This document shows positions 1 through 5,230 of a DNA stretch of 5,230 nucleotides, piece by piece. How positions within the stretch are numbered: the stretch's first letter is position 1; every line of letters starts with the position of its first letter. The DNA is from an uncultured Enorma sp. (GTDB lineage Bacteria > Actinomycetota > Coriobacteriia > Coriobacteriales > Coriobacteriaceae). The notes under the pieces were generated by a model. The model worked only from the letters and a program-made list of their open reading frames with translations. It was not told where the DNA came from and ran no database searches. The DNA lies in contig CAJLVH010000139.1 in the NCBI GenBank assembly GCA_905210055.1, positions 1 through 5,230 of the forward strand, written 5' to 3'. The position numbers and the translations under genes were made by a program.

Positions 1-332
1 CCGGCGGCTACGTGTACTCCATCGAAGCGGACGACGACGCCTGCGTCTTTGCCTACCGCTACGATGAGCACGGAGCCGATCCGTTCCCGTTGTTCGAGGT
101 TTCGGGAACGCCGTTGGGATTCGCCTACTTCGATGGCGTGTTCTACATCGTTTCGAATGATGACGACGGCTTTGTGGTGCTGAGCTATGTGTTCGGAGAT
201 GGCTCCCTGCCGGTCGAGTTCTATCGGGGCGAGGGAACCATGGTCGATTTCGACCTCGATGACGCAGGGCTTGTCTTCACCGATGCCGAGGGCAGGACGT
301 ACACGCTGGAGCTGCCGTCTGTCGAGGGGTGA
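1..332 (+). CDS. C-terminal part of an unrecognised acidic, beta-rich protein (5' end outside window)
   Basis: The reading frame is open from position 3 to the TGA at 330-332, giving 109 residues with no stop, so the gene enters from the left edge. A GTG at 12 is in frame, but nothing marks it as the true start. The protein is rich in Asp and Glu, including runs such as EADDDA, SNDDDG and DFDLDD. Short stretches of alternating hydrophobic and aromatic residues (FAYFDGVFYIVS, VVLSYVFGDG, GLVFTDAEGRTYTLEL) are separated by turns. This pattern suggests repeated beta strands, as in the last blades of a beta-propeller or another extracellular beta-sandwich protein; that is a guess from composition, since no catalytic motif is visible. 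The gene converges on the minus-strand gene ending at 354, with 21 bp between the two stop codons and no clear terminator hairpin there. Confidence 0.65.
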   Translation, partial: GGYVYSIEADDDACVFAYRYDEHGADPFPLFEVSGTPLGFAYFDGVFYIVSNDDDGFVVLSYVFGDGSLPVEFYRGEGTMVDFDLDDAGLVFTDAEGRTYTLELPSVEG

Positions 333-353
333 GAATCCAGGGCAGCGTTTCGC

Positions 354-815
354 TTACAGGTAGGCAAGGAGCGAGAGATATTGTTGGGCGCTCTCGGGGA
401 CGGCGAGGGTCAGGTCCTGTCCGTAGGCTTCGACGGTGATGTATGAAGGGTCGGCATAGGTGGTGACGGTCGCCGAGGCTCCTCGATAGCTCGTGGAGAA
501 GGTTCCGGATACAGAGGCGTCCTCGGGCAGGGTGGTCGCGCTCCAGGACTCGATGGCGAGCTCATCGATCGCGGTTTCGACCTGCTCATTCGACAAACCG
601 GTCGCTGCAGCGATGCTTCCTACGTTAGATCTGAGCGCCTCGTCGATGCTGCCCTTCACGCCCGAGGCGTCGAGTGCCGCGTTCGCGATGCCTGTCCCGA
701 TGGCATCCTCGAGCGGCGTGCCGTTGAGCGCGAGCGTCCATGCAACCGAAAAGATGCCGAGAAGCACCGCAATTCCGAACGCGATCCCTGCAATAGCCCG
801 CGTAAACGTCCTCAT
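354..815 (-). CDS. Small membrane-anchored or secreted protein of unknown function
   Basis: This 153-residue protein starts at the ATG at 813-815 and ends with TAA at 354-356. The start is supported by an AAGGAG ribosome binding site at 821-826, 5 nt upstream. The N-terminus (MRTFTR) is basic and is followed by a hydrophobic segment at about residues 7-30 (AIAGIAFGIAVLLGIFSVAW). This reads as a signal anchor or uncleaved signal peptide, placing the rest outside the membrane. Residues of roughly 35-95 look helical and contain an NxxVGSIAAATGLSNEQVETAIDEL stretch in part; residues of about 100-140 are Ser/Thr-rich and probably beta (TFSTSYRG, SATVTTYAD, YITVEAYG). No lipobox Cys, catalytic motif or known family is recognised. 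The gene lies alone behind hairpin A, which ends 3 nt from its ribosome binding site. A competing plus-strand frame at 493-975 has no such start signals. Confidence 0.75.
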   Translation of the reverse strand: MRTFTRAIAGIAFGIAVLLGIFSVAWTLALNGTPLEDAIGTGIANAALDASGVKGSIDEALRSNVGSIAAATGLSNEQVETAIDELAIESWSATTLPEDASVSGTFSTSYRGASATVTTYADPSYITVEAYGQDLTLAVPESAQQYLSLLAYL

Positions 816-820
816 CGCAA

Positions 821-826
821 CTCCTT
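821..826 (-). promoter_or_regulatory. Ribosome binding site AAGGAG of the small membrane protein
   Basis: Plus-strand CTCCTT reads AAGGAG on the minus strand, 5 nt before the ATG at 815. It fixes the start of the 354-815 gene. The base of hairpin A begins at 830, only 3 nt further upstream. Confidence 0.8.
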
Positions 827-829
827 TTG

Positions 830-930
830 GTCTCCGCGCTCCCGGATATATCCTCCGTGCTCAGACAGTCCTCGCTCGCTCCGCTCGCTGCGGAACTGCG
901 CGCGGAGGATATATCCGGGAGCGCGGAGAC
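830..930. repeat. Inverted repeat A: REP-like long hairpin with 28-bp perfect stem
   Basis: Positions 830-857 (starting GTCTCCGCGC, ending TCCTCCG) are perfectly complementary to 903-930, a 28-bp stem. Pairing continues inward: T858-G902 as a wobble, then G859-C901 and C860-G900. Inside lies the core shared with repeat B in the opposite orientation: TCAGACAGTCCTCG at 861-874 and CTGCGGAACT at 888-897. AGTCC (867-871) can pair with GGAACT (892-897), leaving one A bulged. The apical part carries a direct repeat of CGCTCGCT at 873-880 and 882-889 and has little self-complementarity. There is no T-run next to either arm, so it is not a standard intrinsic terminator. In a transcript of the 354-815 gene it would form in the 5' leader just before the ribosome binding site. 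Extragenic position, strong palindrome and shared core fit a REP/BIME-like element; the family is not identified. Confidence 0.9.
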
Positions 931-968
931 GTGCACCGTGTTTGCAGTTCGCTCCGTTTCGGTTTCAA

Positions 969-977
969 CCTATAACA
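969..977 (-). promoter_or_regulatory. Possible extended -10 promoter for the small membrane protein
   Basis: The minus strand reads TGTTATAGG (977 to 969), which fits an extended -10 (TGn followed by TATAGG). The only -35 candidate at 17-bp spacing, TTCTTG, is poor. Transcription from here would run leftwards into the 354-815 gene with hairpin A in the leader. It is the only reasonable promoter-like site between hairpins A and B; the rest of 931-1006 shows nothing recognisable. Confidence 0.25.
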
Positions 978-1006
978 GGCTCTCGCCCCAGCAAGAACGT
1001 AGTACT

Positions 1007-1099
1007 GGGTTTTGGGCTTTCCTCCCCACGAGTTCCGCAGGATGGGGGCGAAGCCGCCATCCGAGGACTGTCTGAAGTGGGGAGGAAAGCCCAAAACCC
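1007..1099. repeat. Inverted repeat B: REP-like long hairpin with 23-bp perfect stem
   Basis: Positions 1007-1029 (GGGTTTTGGGCTTTCC followed by TCCCCAC) are perfectly complementary to 1077-1099. The interior holds the reverse complement of the core in repeat A: AGTTCCGCAG at 1031-1040 and CGAGGACTGTCTGA at 1062-1075. Between them is a separate apical hairpin at 1040-1062, with GGATGG pairing to CCATCC, one G-G mismatch, then GGC/GCC closing a GAA loop. The outer arms have no similarity to those of repeat A. The element begins 8 nt after the DUF711 stop codon, so it sits in the 3' untranslated region of that gene. Neither flank has a T-run, so a role as intrinsic terminator is doubtful; mRNA 3'-end protection, as known for REP elements, is possible. 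Confidence 0.9.
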
Positions 1100-1107
1100 C
1101 TCCGCAC

Positions 1108-2472
1108 CTAGTTCTTGAGCGAGTTGAGCGGGGCGGGGAACCTGCCGCCTCGACGTGCGAGCACCGTTCCCGCATGCGCATTCACGGGCATGATCGGCGC
1201 GCGACCGAAGAGGCCGCCGTACTCTACGGCGTCTCCCACATCTTTGCCGATCGCCGGGATGATGCGCACGGCCGTCGTCTTGTTGTTGATGACGCCGATG
1301 GCCATCTCGTCGGCGATAATCCCGGCGATGGCCTCCACAGGCGTGTCGCCGGGGATGGCGATCATGTCGAGGCCCACGGAGCACACGCAGGTCATCGCCT
1401 CGAGCTTCTCGAGCGAGAGCGCGCCGGCCTCCACGGCGGCGATCATGCCGGCATCTTCGGAGACGGGGATGAACGCGCCGGAGAGACCGCCCACGCTCGA
1501 GGTCGCCATGACGCCGCCCTTCTTGACGGCATCGTTCAGCAGGGCGAGGGCACAGGTCGTGCCCGGGCCGCCGCACGTTCCCACACCGATGATCTCCAAG
1601 ATGCGCGCCACAGAATCGCCCACGGCGGGGGTAGGGGCGAGCGAGAGGTCGACGATACCCTTCTCCACGCCGAGGCGCCTCGCGGCTTCGCGGCTCATGA
1701 GCTCGCCGGCGCGCGTGATCTTGAACGCCGTTTGCTTGATCTTCTCGGCCACATCCATCATGCTCGCGGACTCGGGTAGCTCCTCGAGTGCCGCGGCCAT
1801 GACGCCGGGGCCAGAGACGCCCACGTTGATGACGGCGTCGGCCTCGCCGCCGCCGTGTACGGCGCCCGCCATGAACGGCGAGTCTTCGACCATGTTTGCG
1901 AACACCACGAACTTCGAGGCACCTACGGACTCCGCGTCCGCGGTGAGCTCGGCGGCGTCGCGCATGACCTGTGCAGCCATGAGCACGGCGTCCATGTTGA
2001 TGCCTGCGCGCAGGCTCGCCACATTGAGGCTCGAGCACACGCGGCTTGTCTGCGCGAGCGCCTCGGGGATGCTCCTGATGAGACGGGCGTCTGCGTTGCC
2101 GATACCCTTGTGCACGAGCGCAGAAAACCCGCCCAGGTAGTCGATGCCGAGGGTTTCGGCGGCACGATCGAGCGCGTGGGCGAGCGGTGTTAGATCCTCA
2201 TTGGGGCAGGCGGCAGCGATCTGCGCGACGGGCGTCACAGAGACGCGCTTGTTCACGATGGGAATGCCATATTCACGTTCGAGGTTCTCGGCGGTCTCCA
2301 CGAGATGCTCCGCGGTTGTGGTCACGCGATCATAGACCTTCGTGCACATGCGCTCGAGGTTCTCGTCGGCGCATCCCATGAGCGAGATGCCCATGGTGAT
2401 GGTGCGGATATCGAGATGCTGCTCAAAGACCATGCCTCGGGTTTCGGCGATCTCTGCCGGGGTGATTGCCAT
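1108..2472 (-). CDS. UPF0210 / DUF711 family protein (PFL-like fold)
   Basis: From the ATG at 2470-2472 to the TAG at 1108-1110 this encodes 454 residues, the usual length for the family. The start is chosen because GGAG (2478-2481) lies 5 nt upstream and because MAITPAEIAETRGMVFEQ leads directly into the family's N-terminus; the same frame reaches a TTG at 2562, but those 30 extra residues are polar, poorly ordered and lack a ribosome site. Family stretches seen: LDIRTITMGISLMGC (residues 20-34), NKRVSVTP (74-81), DYLGGFSALVHKG (111-123), INVGVSGPGV (215-224), DLSLAPTPAVGDSVARILE (275-293), GTTCALALLNDAVKKGG (304-320) and GLSGAFIPVSEDAGMI (329-344). No signal peptide or membrane segment is seen, so it is probably cytoplasmic. 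From recalled structural work the family resembles the pyruvate formate-lyase barrel, but its reaction is unknown. An ACT-domain gene often sits just upstream in other bacteria; none fits in the 198-bp gap here. Confidence 0.93.
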   Translation of the reverse strand: MAITPAEIAETRGMVFEQHLDIRTITMGISLMGCADENLERMCTKVYDRVTTTAEHLVETAENLEREYGIPIVNKRVSVTPVAQIAAACPNEDLTPLAHALDRAAETLGIDYLGGFSALVHKGIGNADARLIRSIPEALAQTSRVCSSLNVASLRAGINMDAVLMAAQVMRDAAELTADAESVGASKFVVFANMVEDSPFMAGAVHGGGEADAVINVGVSGPGVMAAALEELPESASMMDVAEKIKQTAFKITRAGELMSREAARRLGVEKGIVDLSLAPTPAVGDSVARILEIIGVGTCGGPGTTCALALLNDAVKKGGVMATSSVGGLSGAFIPVSEDAGMIAAVEAGALSLEKLEAMTCVCSVGLDMIAIPGDTPVEAIAGIIADEMAIGVINNKTTAVRIIPAIGKDVGDAVEYGGLFGRAPIMPVNAHAGTVLARRGGRFPAPLNSLKN

Positions 2473-2477
2473 GGAAG

Positions 2478-2481
2478 CTCC
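2478..2481 (-). promoter_or_regulatory. Ribosome binding site deciding the DUF711 start
   Basis: Plus-strand CTCC reads GGAG on the minus strand, 5 nt before the ATG at 2472. It supports the 454-residue form over the longer frame beginning with TTG at 2562, before which no comparable site is seen. Confidence 0.6.
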
Positions 2482-2503
2482 AATCTTGCGACTCCAACTC
2501 TTC

Positions 2504-2509
2504 ATTCTA
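2504..2509 (-). promoter_or_regulatory. Possible -10 box upstream of DUF711
   Basis: The minus strand reads TAGAAT, one mismatch from TATAAT, about 32 nt before the chosen ATG. That would leave a short leader holding the GGAG site. No good -35 lies 16-18 bp upstream (best is CCGAAC), so this rests on the hexamer alone. If real, DUF711 can be transcribed independently of metH. Confidence 0.25.
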
Positions 2510-2567
2510 CCGGATGAGACATCGGGGTTCGGTTCATTTGGCTCATGTTCTGTTTTTGACAACCATC

Positions 2568-2616
2568 TTCAAAGCATCATCGCGACATCAGTGCATGTAT
2601 TGCAGATGCCTTTGAA
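2568..2616. repeat. Small imperfect inverted repeat between metH and DUF711
   Basis: TTCAAAGCATC (2568-2578) pairs with GATGCCTTTGAA (2605-2616) with one unpaired base in the right arm, enclosing a 26-nt loop. The loop has a short TGCA...TGCA pairing of its own. The stem is AT-rich and no T-run follows in the minus direction, so it is a weak candidate for a terminator of metH. It could be a leader or spacer structure. Confidence 0.45.
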
Positions 2617-2623
2617 CAGATAG

Positions 2624-2643
2624 CTCGAAGATTCTCGAAGATG
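2624..2643. repeat. Tandem 10-mer, two copies
   Basis: CTCGAAGATT (2624-2633) is followed directly by CTCGAAGATG (2634-2643). Nine of ten bases are identical, at one helical turn spacing. It lies 27 bp after the metH stop in the transcription direction. Two copies may be chance or a small binding site; nothing else in the window repeats this unit in tandem. Confidence 0.5.
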
Positions 2644-2670
2644 CGTGCGGATTGCATCTAGGGCGTTGTG

Positions 2671-5127
2671 CTAACCGCCGAACACCTCTTGGCAGATGCG
2701 TGCGGTAGCGGCGGCGTCCTTCGCGTAGTAATCCGCGCCTATTTGTGCGGCGTAGTCTGGCGTGAGCACCGCGCCTCCCACGATGACCTTCGTTCCGGGC
2801 GCTTCGCGGTGCACGAGCTCGATCGTTTCCGCCATGGCGGGTACGGTCGTGGTCATGAGCGCGGAGAGGCCGACGATGCGCGCCTCCCGTTCGCGCACCG
2901 CGGCGAGGATCGTCTCGGGCGCGACGTCGCGACCGAGGTCGTATACGGTGAAGCCGTAGTTTTCGAGAAGCATGCGTACGATGTTCTTACCGATATCGTG
3001 GATGTCGCCCTTGACGGTCGCGAGGCACACGCCCCGGCCGGTAGCCGCAGCGGCTGGCACGCGCTCGCGGATGACGTCGAACCCTGCACGCGCCGCCTCG
3101 GCCGCGGCCATGAGCTGAGGCAAGAAGAGCTTGCCGGCGTCGAAGAGCTCGCCCGCTTCATTGAGTGCGGGAATGAAGTGCGTGCTAATGACATCCATGG
3201 GCTCAAGGGTTTCAAGGGCAGCGCGCGTCGCCGCGGGCATATCGCCCTTACGGCCGGTGAGGATGATGTGCTCGATAGAATCGGCTGCATGGGAGGATGC
3301 CGGTCCCTTTGCGGGAATGTCTGAGCGCGCGGGGCCGCCAGGAGCGTATGGATCGGGTGCGTCCGCGTATCGTTCGATGTAGGCCGCCGAGCCCTCGTCT
3401 TCGGCGTTGAGCACTCGATAACTCCGTACTACGTCCATGATGCGCGTGGAGGCGGGATTCACGATGGGCGCGTCCAGGCCGGCGCCGAGCGCGGCGGCGA
3501 GGAAGGTGGCGTTCAGAAGCCCACGGGCGGGCAGGCCGAAGCTCACGTTCGAGACGCCGAGCGCACAATGCACGCCTAGGCGCGTGCGGCACAGCGAGAC
3601 GGCACGCAGGATCTCGAGCGCCTGACGCTGGTTGGTGGACGCCGTCATCACGAGGCAGTCAACGAGGATGCGGTGTGGTGCGATGCCGTAGCAGGCAGCC
3701 TCTTGCACGATGCGCTCCGCAATGCGCACGCGTTGTTGGGCGGTCTCGGGGATGCCCTGCTCGTCGAGGGTGAGCGCCACGATGTTCGCGCCGTAGCGCG
3801 CCGCGATGGGCAGTACCGCATCCATGCTTTCGCGTGTTCCGTTCACGGAGTTGATGGTCGCGACGCCCGCATAGCGGCGAACAGCCGCCTCGATGGCCGC
3901 CGGATCGCTCGAATCTATCTGGAGGGGAAGCGCCGTTGCCGTCTGCAGCTCCTCCACAGCACGCGCCAGGGTCGCGGCCTCATCGATATCGGGGAGCCCG
4001 ACGTTCACATCGAGGATATCGGCACCCTCCTCCTGCTGTTGGATGCCCTGTCCCACGAGGTAGGCGAAGTCGCCCTCGCGAAGCGCCTGTTGCAACCGCT
4101 TCTTTCCTGTGGGGTTGATACGCTCGCCGATGACGGCGATGCTGCGCCCGTCGAGCACGGTCTCTTGTTGCGCGCTTGTCGCGACGAAATGATGGGAGCC
4201 GTCCGGGCTGGGTTTCATCATCTCGCTGCAGTGGTTTCGGATCTCTTGGATATAGGCGGGCGTGGTGCCGCAGCAGCCGCCCACGATGCTTACGCCGTCG
4301 GCGAGCATGTCGGCGACGGCGGCCGCATAGGCGTCTGGAGCGATGTCGTAGACGGTGCTGGCGCCTTCCATGCGGGGAAGTCCGGCGTTCGCCTGCACGA
4401 TGACGGGCTTGCGCGTGACGGCGAGCATGCGCTGGGCGAAGGGGCGGATTTGGGCGGGTCCGAGCGAGCAGTTGATGCCAAGCGCTTCGACGCCGAGGGC
4501 GTCGAGCGTGCGCGCAGCGACCTCGGGCGGGGTGCCCAGAAACGTGCGGCCGTCTGCCTCGAAGGTCATGGTGGCGAAGATGGGCAGGTCGCAGCATTCC
4601 TTTGCTGCGAGCACCGCGGCCCGTATCTCCGAGAGATCCGTCATGGTCTCGATGAGGATGATGTCGACGCCCGAGGTCGCGGCAGCTCGCACCTGTTCGG
4701 CAAAGAGCTCGTATGCCTCCTCGAAGTCGAGCGTGCCGAGTGGACGGAGCAGCGTTCCCAAAGGGCCGATATCACCGGCGATGTAGCGGGCGCCCGAGGC
4801 ACGCGCTGCGGCGGTGGCAGCTGCGAACACCTCCTCTACGGTTGCGGCGCCGTCGAGTTTGAGCGTATTCGCGCCGAAGGTATTCGTCGTGACGACTTCG
4901 GAGCCCGCTTGGACGTAGGCCGCATGAATGCGGGTTATGGCGTCCGGGTCGCTCAGGTTGATGAGCTCGGGGCGTGCGCCGGCGGCAAGACCTGCGGCTT
5001 GGAGCATGGTGCCCATGCCGCCATCGAAGATGAGGCGTCGCCGGCCTTCGAGCACCGCACGCAGGTCATCGTCGGCGATGTGCAGGGTATCGAGTGTGCG
5101 GGGTGTGAATGAGGTGAGGTTCGTCAT
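2671..5127 (-). CDS. metH: Cobalamin-dependent methionine synthase, form without activation domain
   Basis: The 818-residue cytoplasmic enzyme moves the methyl group of 5-methyltetrahydrofolate through cobalamin to homocysteine, giving methionine. Domains in order: homocysteine-binding barrel (about 25-300; FDGGMGT at 34-40; zinc ligands Cys220 in GINC and Cys285/Cys286 in GGCCGT); pterin-binding barrel (about 328-570; GERINPTGKK 334-343, ADILDVNVGLPDIDE 369-383, QIDSSDP 403-409); a Pro/Ala-rich linker (about 588-615); the four-helix cap (about 625-690; FDAGKLFLPQL 662-672); and the B12 Rossmann domain (about 698-818; DIHDIG 708-713 with His710 as lower cobalt ligand, SALMTTT 755-761, VGGA 783-786). 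All key residues are present. The roughly 330-residue S-adenosylmethionine-binding reactivation domain of the 1200-residue E. coli enzyme is absent, as known in several anaerobes, so reactivation must come from another protein. The ATG at 5127 has AAAGG 9 nt upstream; an in-frame ATG at 5184 adds 19 unlikely residues. The stop is TAG at 2671-2673. Confidence 0.95.
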   Translation of the reverse strand: MTNLTSFTPRTLDTLHIADDDLRAVLEGRRRLIFDGGMGTMLQAAGLAAGARPELINLSDPDAITRIHAAYVQAGSEVVTTNTFGANTLKLDGAATVEEVFAAATAAARASGARYIAGDIGPLGTLLRPLGTLDFEEAYELFAEQVRAAATSGVDIILIETMTDLSEIRAAVLAAKECCDLPIFATMTFEADGRTFLGTPPEVAARTLDALGVEALGINCSLGPAQIRPFAQRMLAVTRKPVIVQANAGLPRMEGASTVYDIAPDAYAAAVADMLADGVSIVGGCCGTTPAYIQEIRNHCSEMMKPSPDGSHHFVATSAQQETVLDGRSIAVIGERINPTGKKRLQQALREGDFAYLVGQGIQQQEEGADILDVNVGLPDIDEAATLARAVEELQTATALPLQIDSSDPAAIEAAVRRYAGVATINSVNGTRESMDAVLPIAARYGANIVALTLDEQGIPETAQQRVRIAERIVQEAACYGIAPHRILVDCLVMTASTNQRQALEILRAVSLCRTRLGVHCALGVSNVSFGLPARGLLNATFLAAALGAGLDAPIVNPASTRIMDVVRSYRVLNAEDEGSAAYIERYADAPDPYAPGGPARSDIPAKGPASSHAADSIEHIILTGRKGDMPAATRAALETLEPMDVISTHFIPALNEAGELFDAGKLFLPQLMAAAEAARAGFDVIRERVPAAAATGRGVCLATVKGDIHDIGKNIVRMLLENYGFTVYDLGRDVAPETILAAVREREARIVGLSALMTTTVPAMAETIELVHREAPGTKVIVGGAVLTPDYAAQIGADYYAKDAAATARICQEVFGG

Positions 5128-5136
5128 GCTGGTAAG

Positions 5137-5141
5137 CCTTT
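5137..5141 (-). promoter_or_regulatory. Likely ribosome binding site of metH
   Basis: The minus strand reads AAAGG, 9 nt before the ATG at 5127. The in-frame ATG codons at 5163 and 5184 have no purine-rich site before them, which favours 5127. The spacing is slightly long, so support is moderate. Confidence 0.5.
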
Positions 5142-5194
5142 GCTTTGAGGGACTGCATCTCATACGGTAGCATGTCCAACACATGAGGAGCGCG

Positions 5195-5230
5195 TCACTT
5201 TGGGTCTCACTTCGGGGACGGGTGCCTCTG
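5195..5230. repeat. Short direct repeat and possible repeat-element edge upstream of metH
   Basis: TCACTTTGGG (5195-5204) and TCACTTCGGG (5207-5216) are two copies, 9 of 10 identical, at 12-bp spacing, leading into GGGGACGGGTGCC (5214-5226) at the window edge. From memory, GGGGAC-GG-type boxes are common in dispersed repeats next to IS200-like (Y1) transposase relatives, so this may be the edge of such an element. The window ends too soon to tell. No promoter or cobalamin or SAM riboswitch is convincing in 5128-5230. Confidence 0.4.

Noticed and set aside
493..975. Plus-strand open frame (160 codons) over the small membrane protein and hairpin A
   Set aside because: It has no ribosome site and runs through the inverted repeat; the opposite strand has a clear ribosome site and signal anchor.
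830..1099. Inverted repeats as intrinsic terminators
   Set aside because: The stems are long and strong, but neither side has the T-run expected after a terminator stem.
830..1099. CRISPR array
   Set aside because: There are only two core copies, in opposite orientation, with self-complementary flanks and no regular spacers.
965..2038. Minus-strand open frame (357 codons) overlapping DUF711 and repeat B in another frame
   Set aside because: The product is Arg-rich and shifted relative to the real gene; it also runs through the repeat, so it is a frame shadow.
1115..2140. Plus-strand open frame (341 codons) antisense to DUF711, and a second one at 1012-1779
   Set aside because: Both are opposite a complete family protein, have Ser/Ala/Pro- or Arg/His/Gly-rich products without domains, and lack ribosome sites.
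2473..2562. 30-residue N-terminal extension of DUF711 from a TTG at 2562
   Set aside because: It lacks a ribosome site, its residues do not fit the family N-terminus, and the ATG at 2472 has a good GGAG.
3673..5112. Long plus-strand open frame (479 codons) antisense to metH
   Set aside because: It lies wholly opposite a gene with every conserved MetH motif; its product is low-complexity (Arg, Gly, Ala, His-rich) and matches no family, as expected in GC-rich DNA.
5128..5230. Cobalamin or SAM riboswitch before metH
   Set aside because: Such elements are common before metH, but the roughly 100 bp available show no recognisable core; one further upstream cannot be ruled out.

Overview
The window is GC-rich bacterial chromosome with tightly packed genes. 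The layout, a short cobalamin-dependent methionine synthase without its activation domain, and a UPF0210/DUF711 protein suggest an anaerobic actinobacterium of the Coriobacteriia type (Collinsella/Eggerthella-like) or a similar gut anaerobe. This placement is inferred from gene content and base composition; there is no rRNA or other marker gene to confirm it.

Layout: positions 1-332 (+) hold the C-terminal end of a gene that starts before the window, an acidic, beta-rich protein of unknown function. It converges, with a 21-bp gap, on a small membrane-anchored protein of unknown function (354-815, -). Positions 816-1107 are non-coding and hold two large, nearly perfect inverted repeats (A, 830-930; B, 1007-1099). 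A DUF711 protein follows (1108-2472, -), then a 198-bp gap (2473-2670) with a small hairpin and a tandem 10-mer. Next is methionine synthase (2671-5127, -), and last about 100 bp of upstream sequence with a short direct repeat at the right edge.

How the parts relate: the three complete genes all read leftwards in the order metH, DUF711, small membrane protein, but the gaps between them (198 and 292 bp) hold hairpins and possible promoters, so they need not be one operon. MetH supplies methionine and regenerates tetrahydrofolate. It must rely on a reactivation protein encoded elsewhere. No functional link between MetH and DUF711 can be shown from the sequence.

The most interesting feature is the pair of inverted repeats between DUF711 and the small membrane protein. 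They share a 14-nt and a 10-nt core in opposite orientation, but their outer stem arms (28 bp and 23 bp, each perfectly self-complementary) and their apical loops are unrelated in sequence. That is what a REP/BIME-like repeat family with a conserved core and freely varying but always paired arms would look like.
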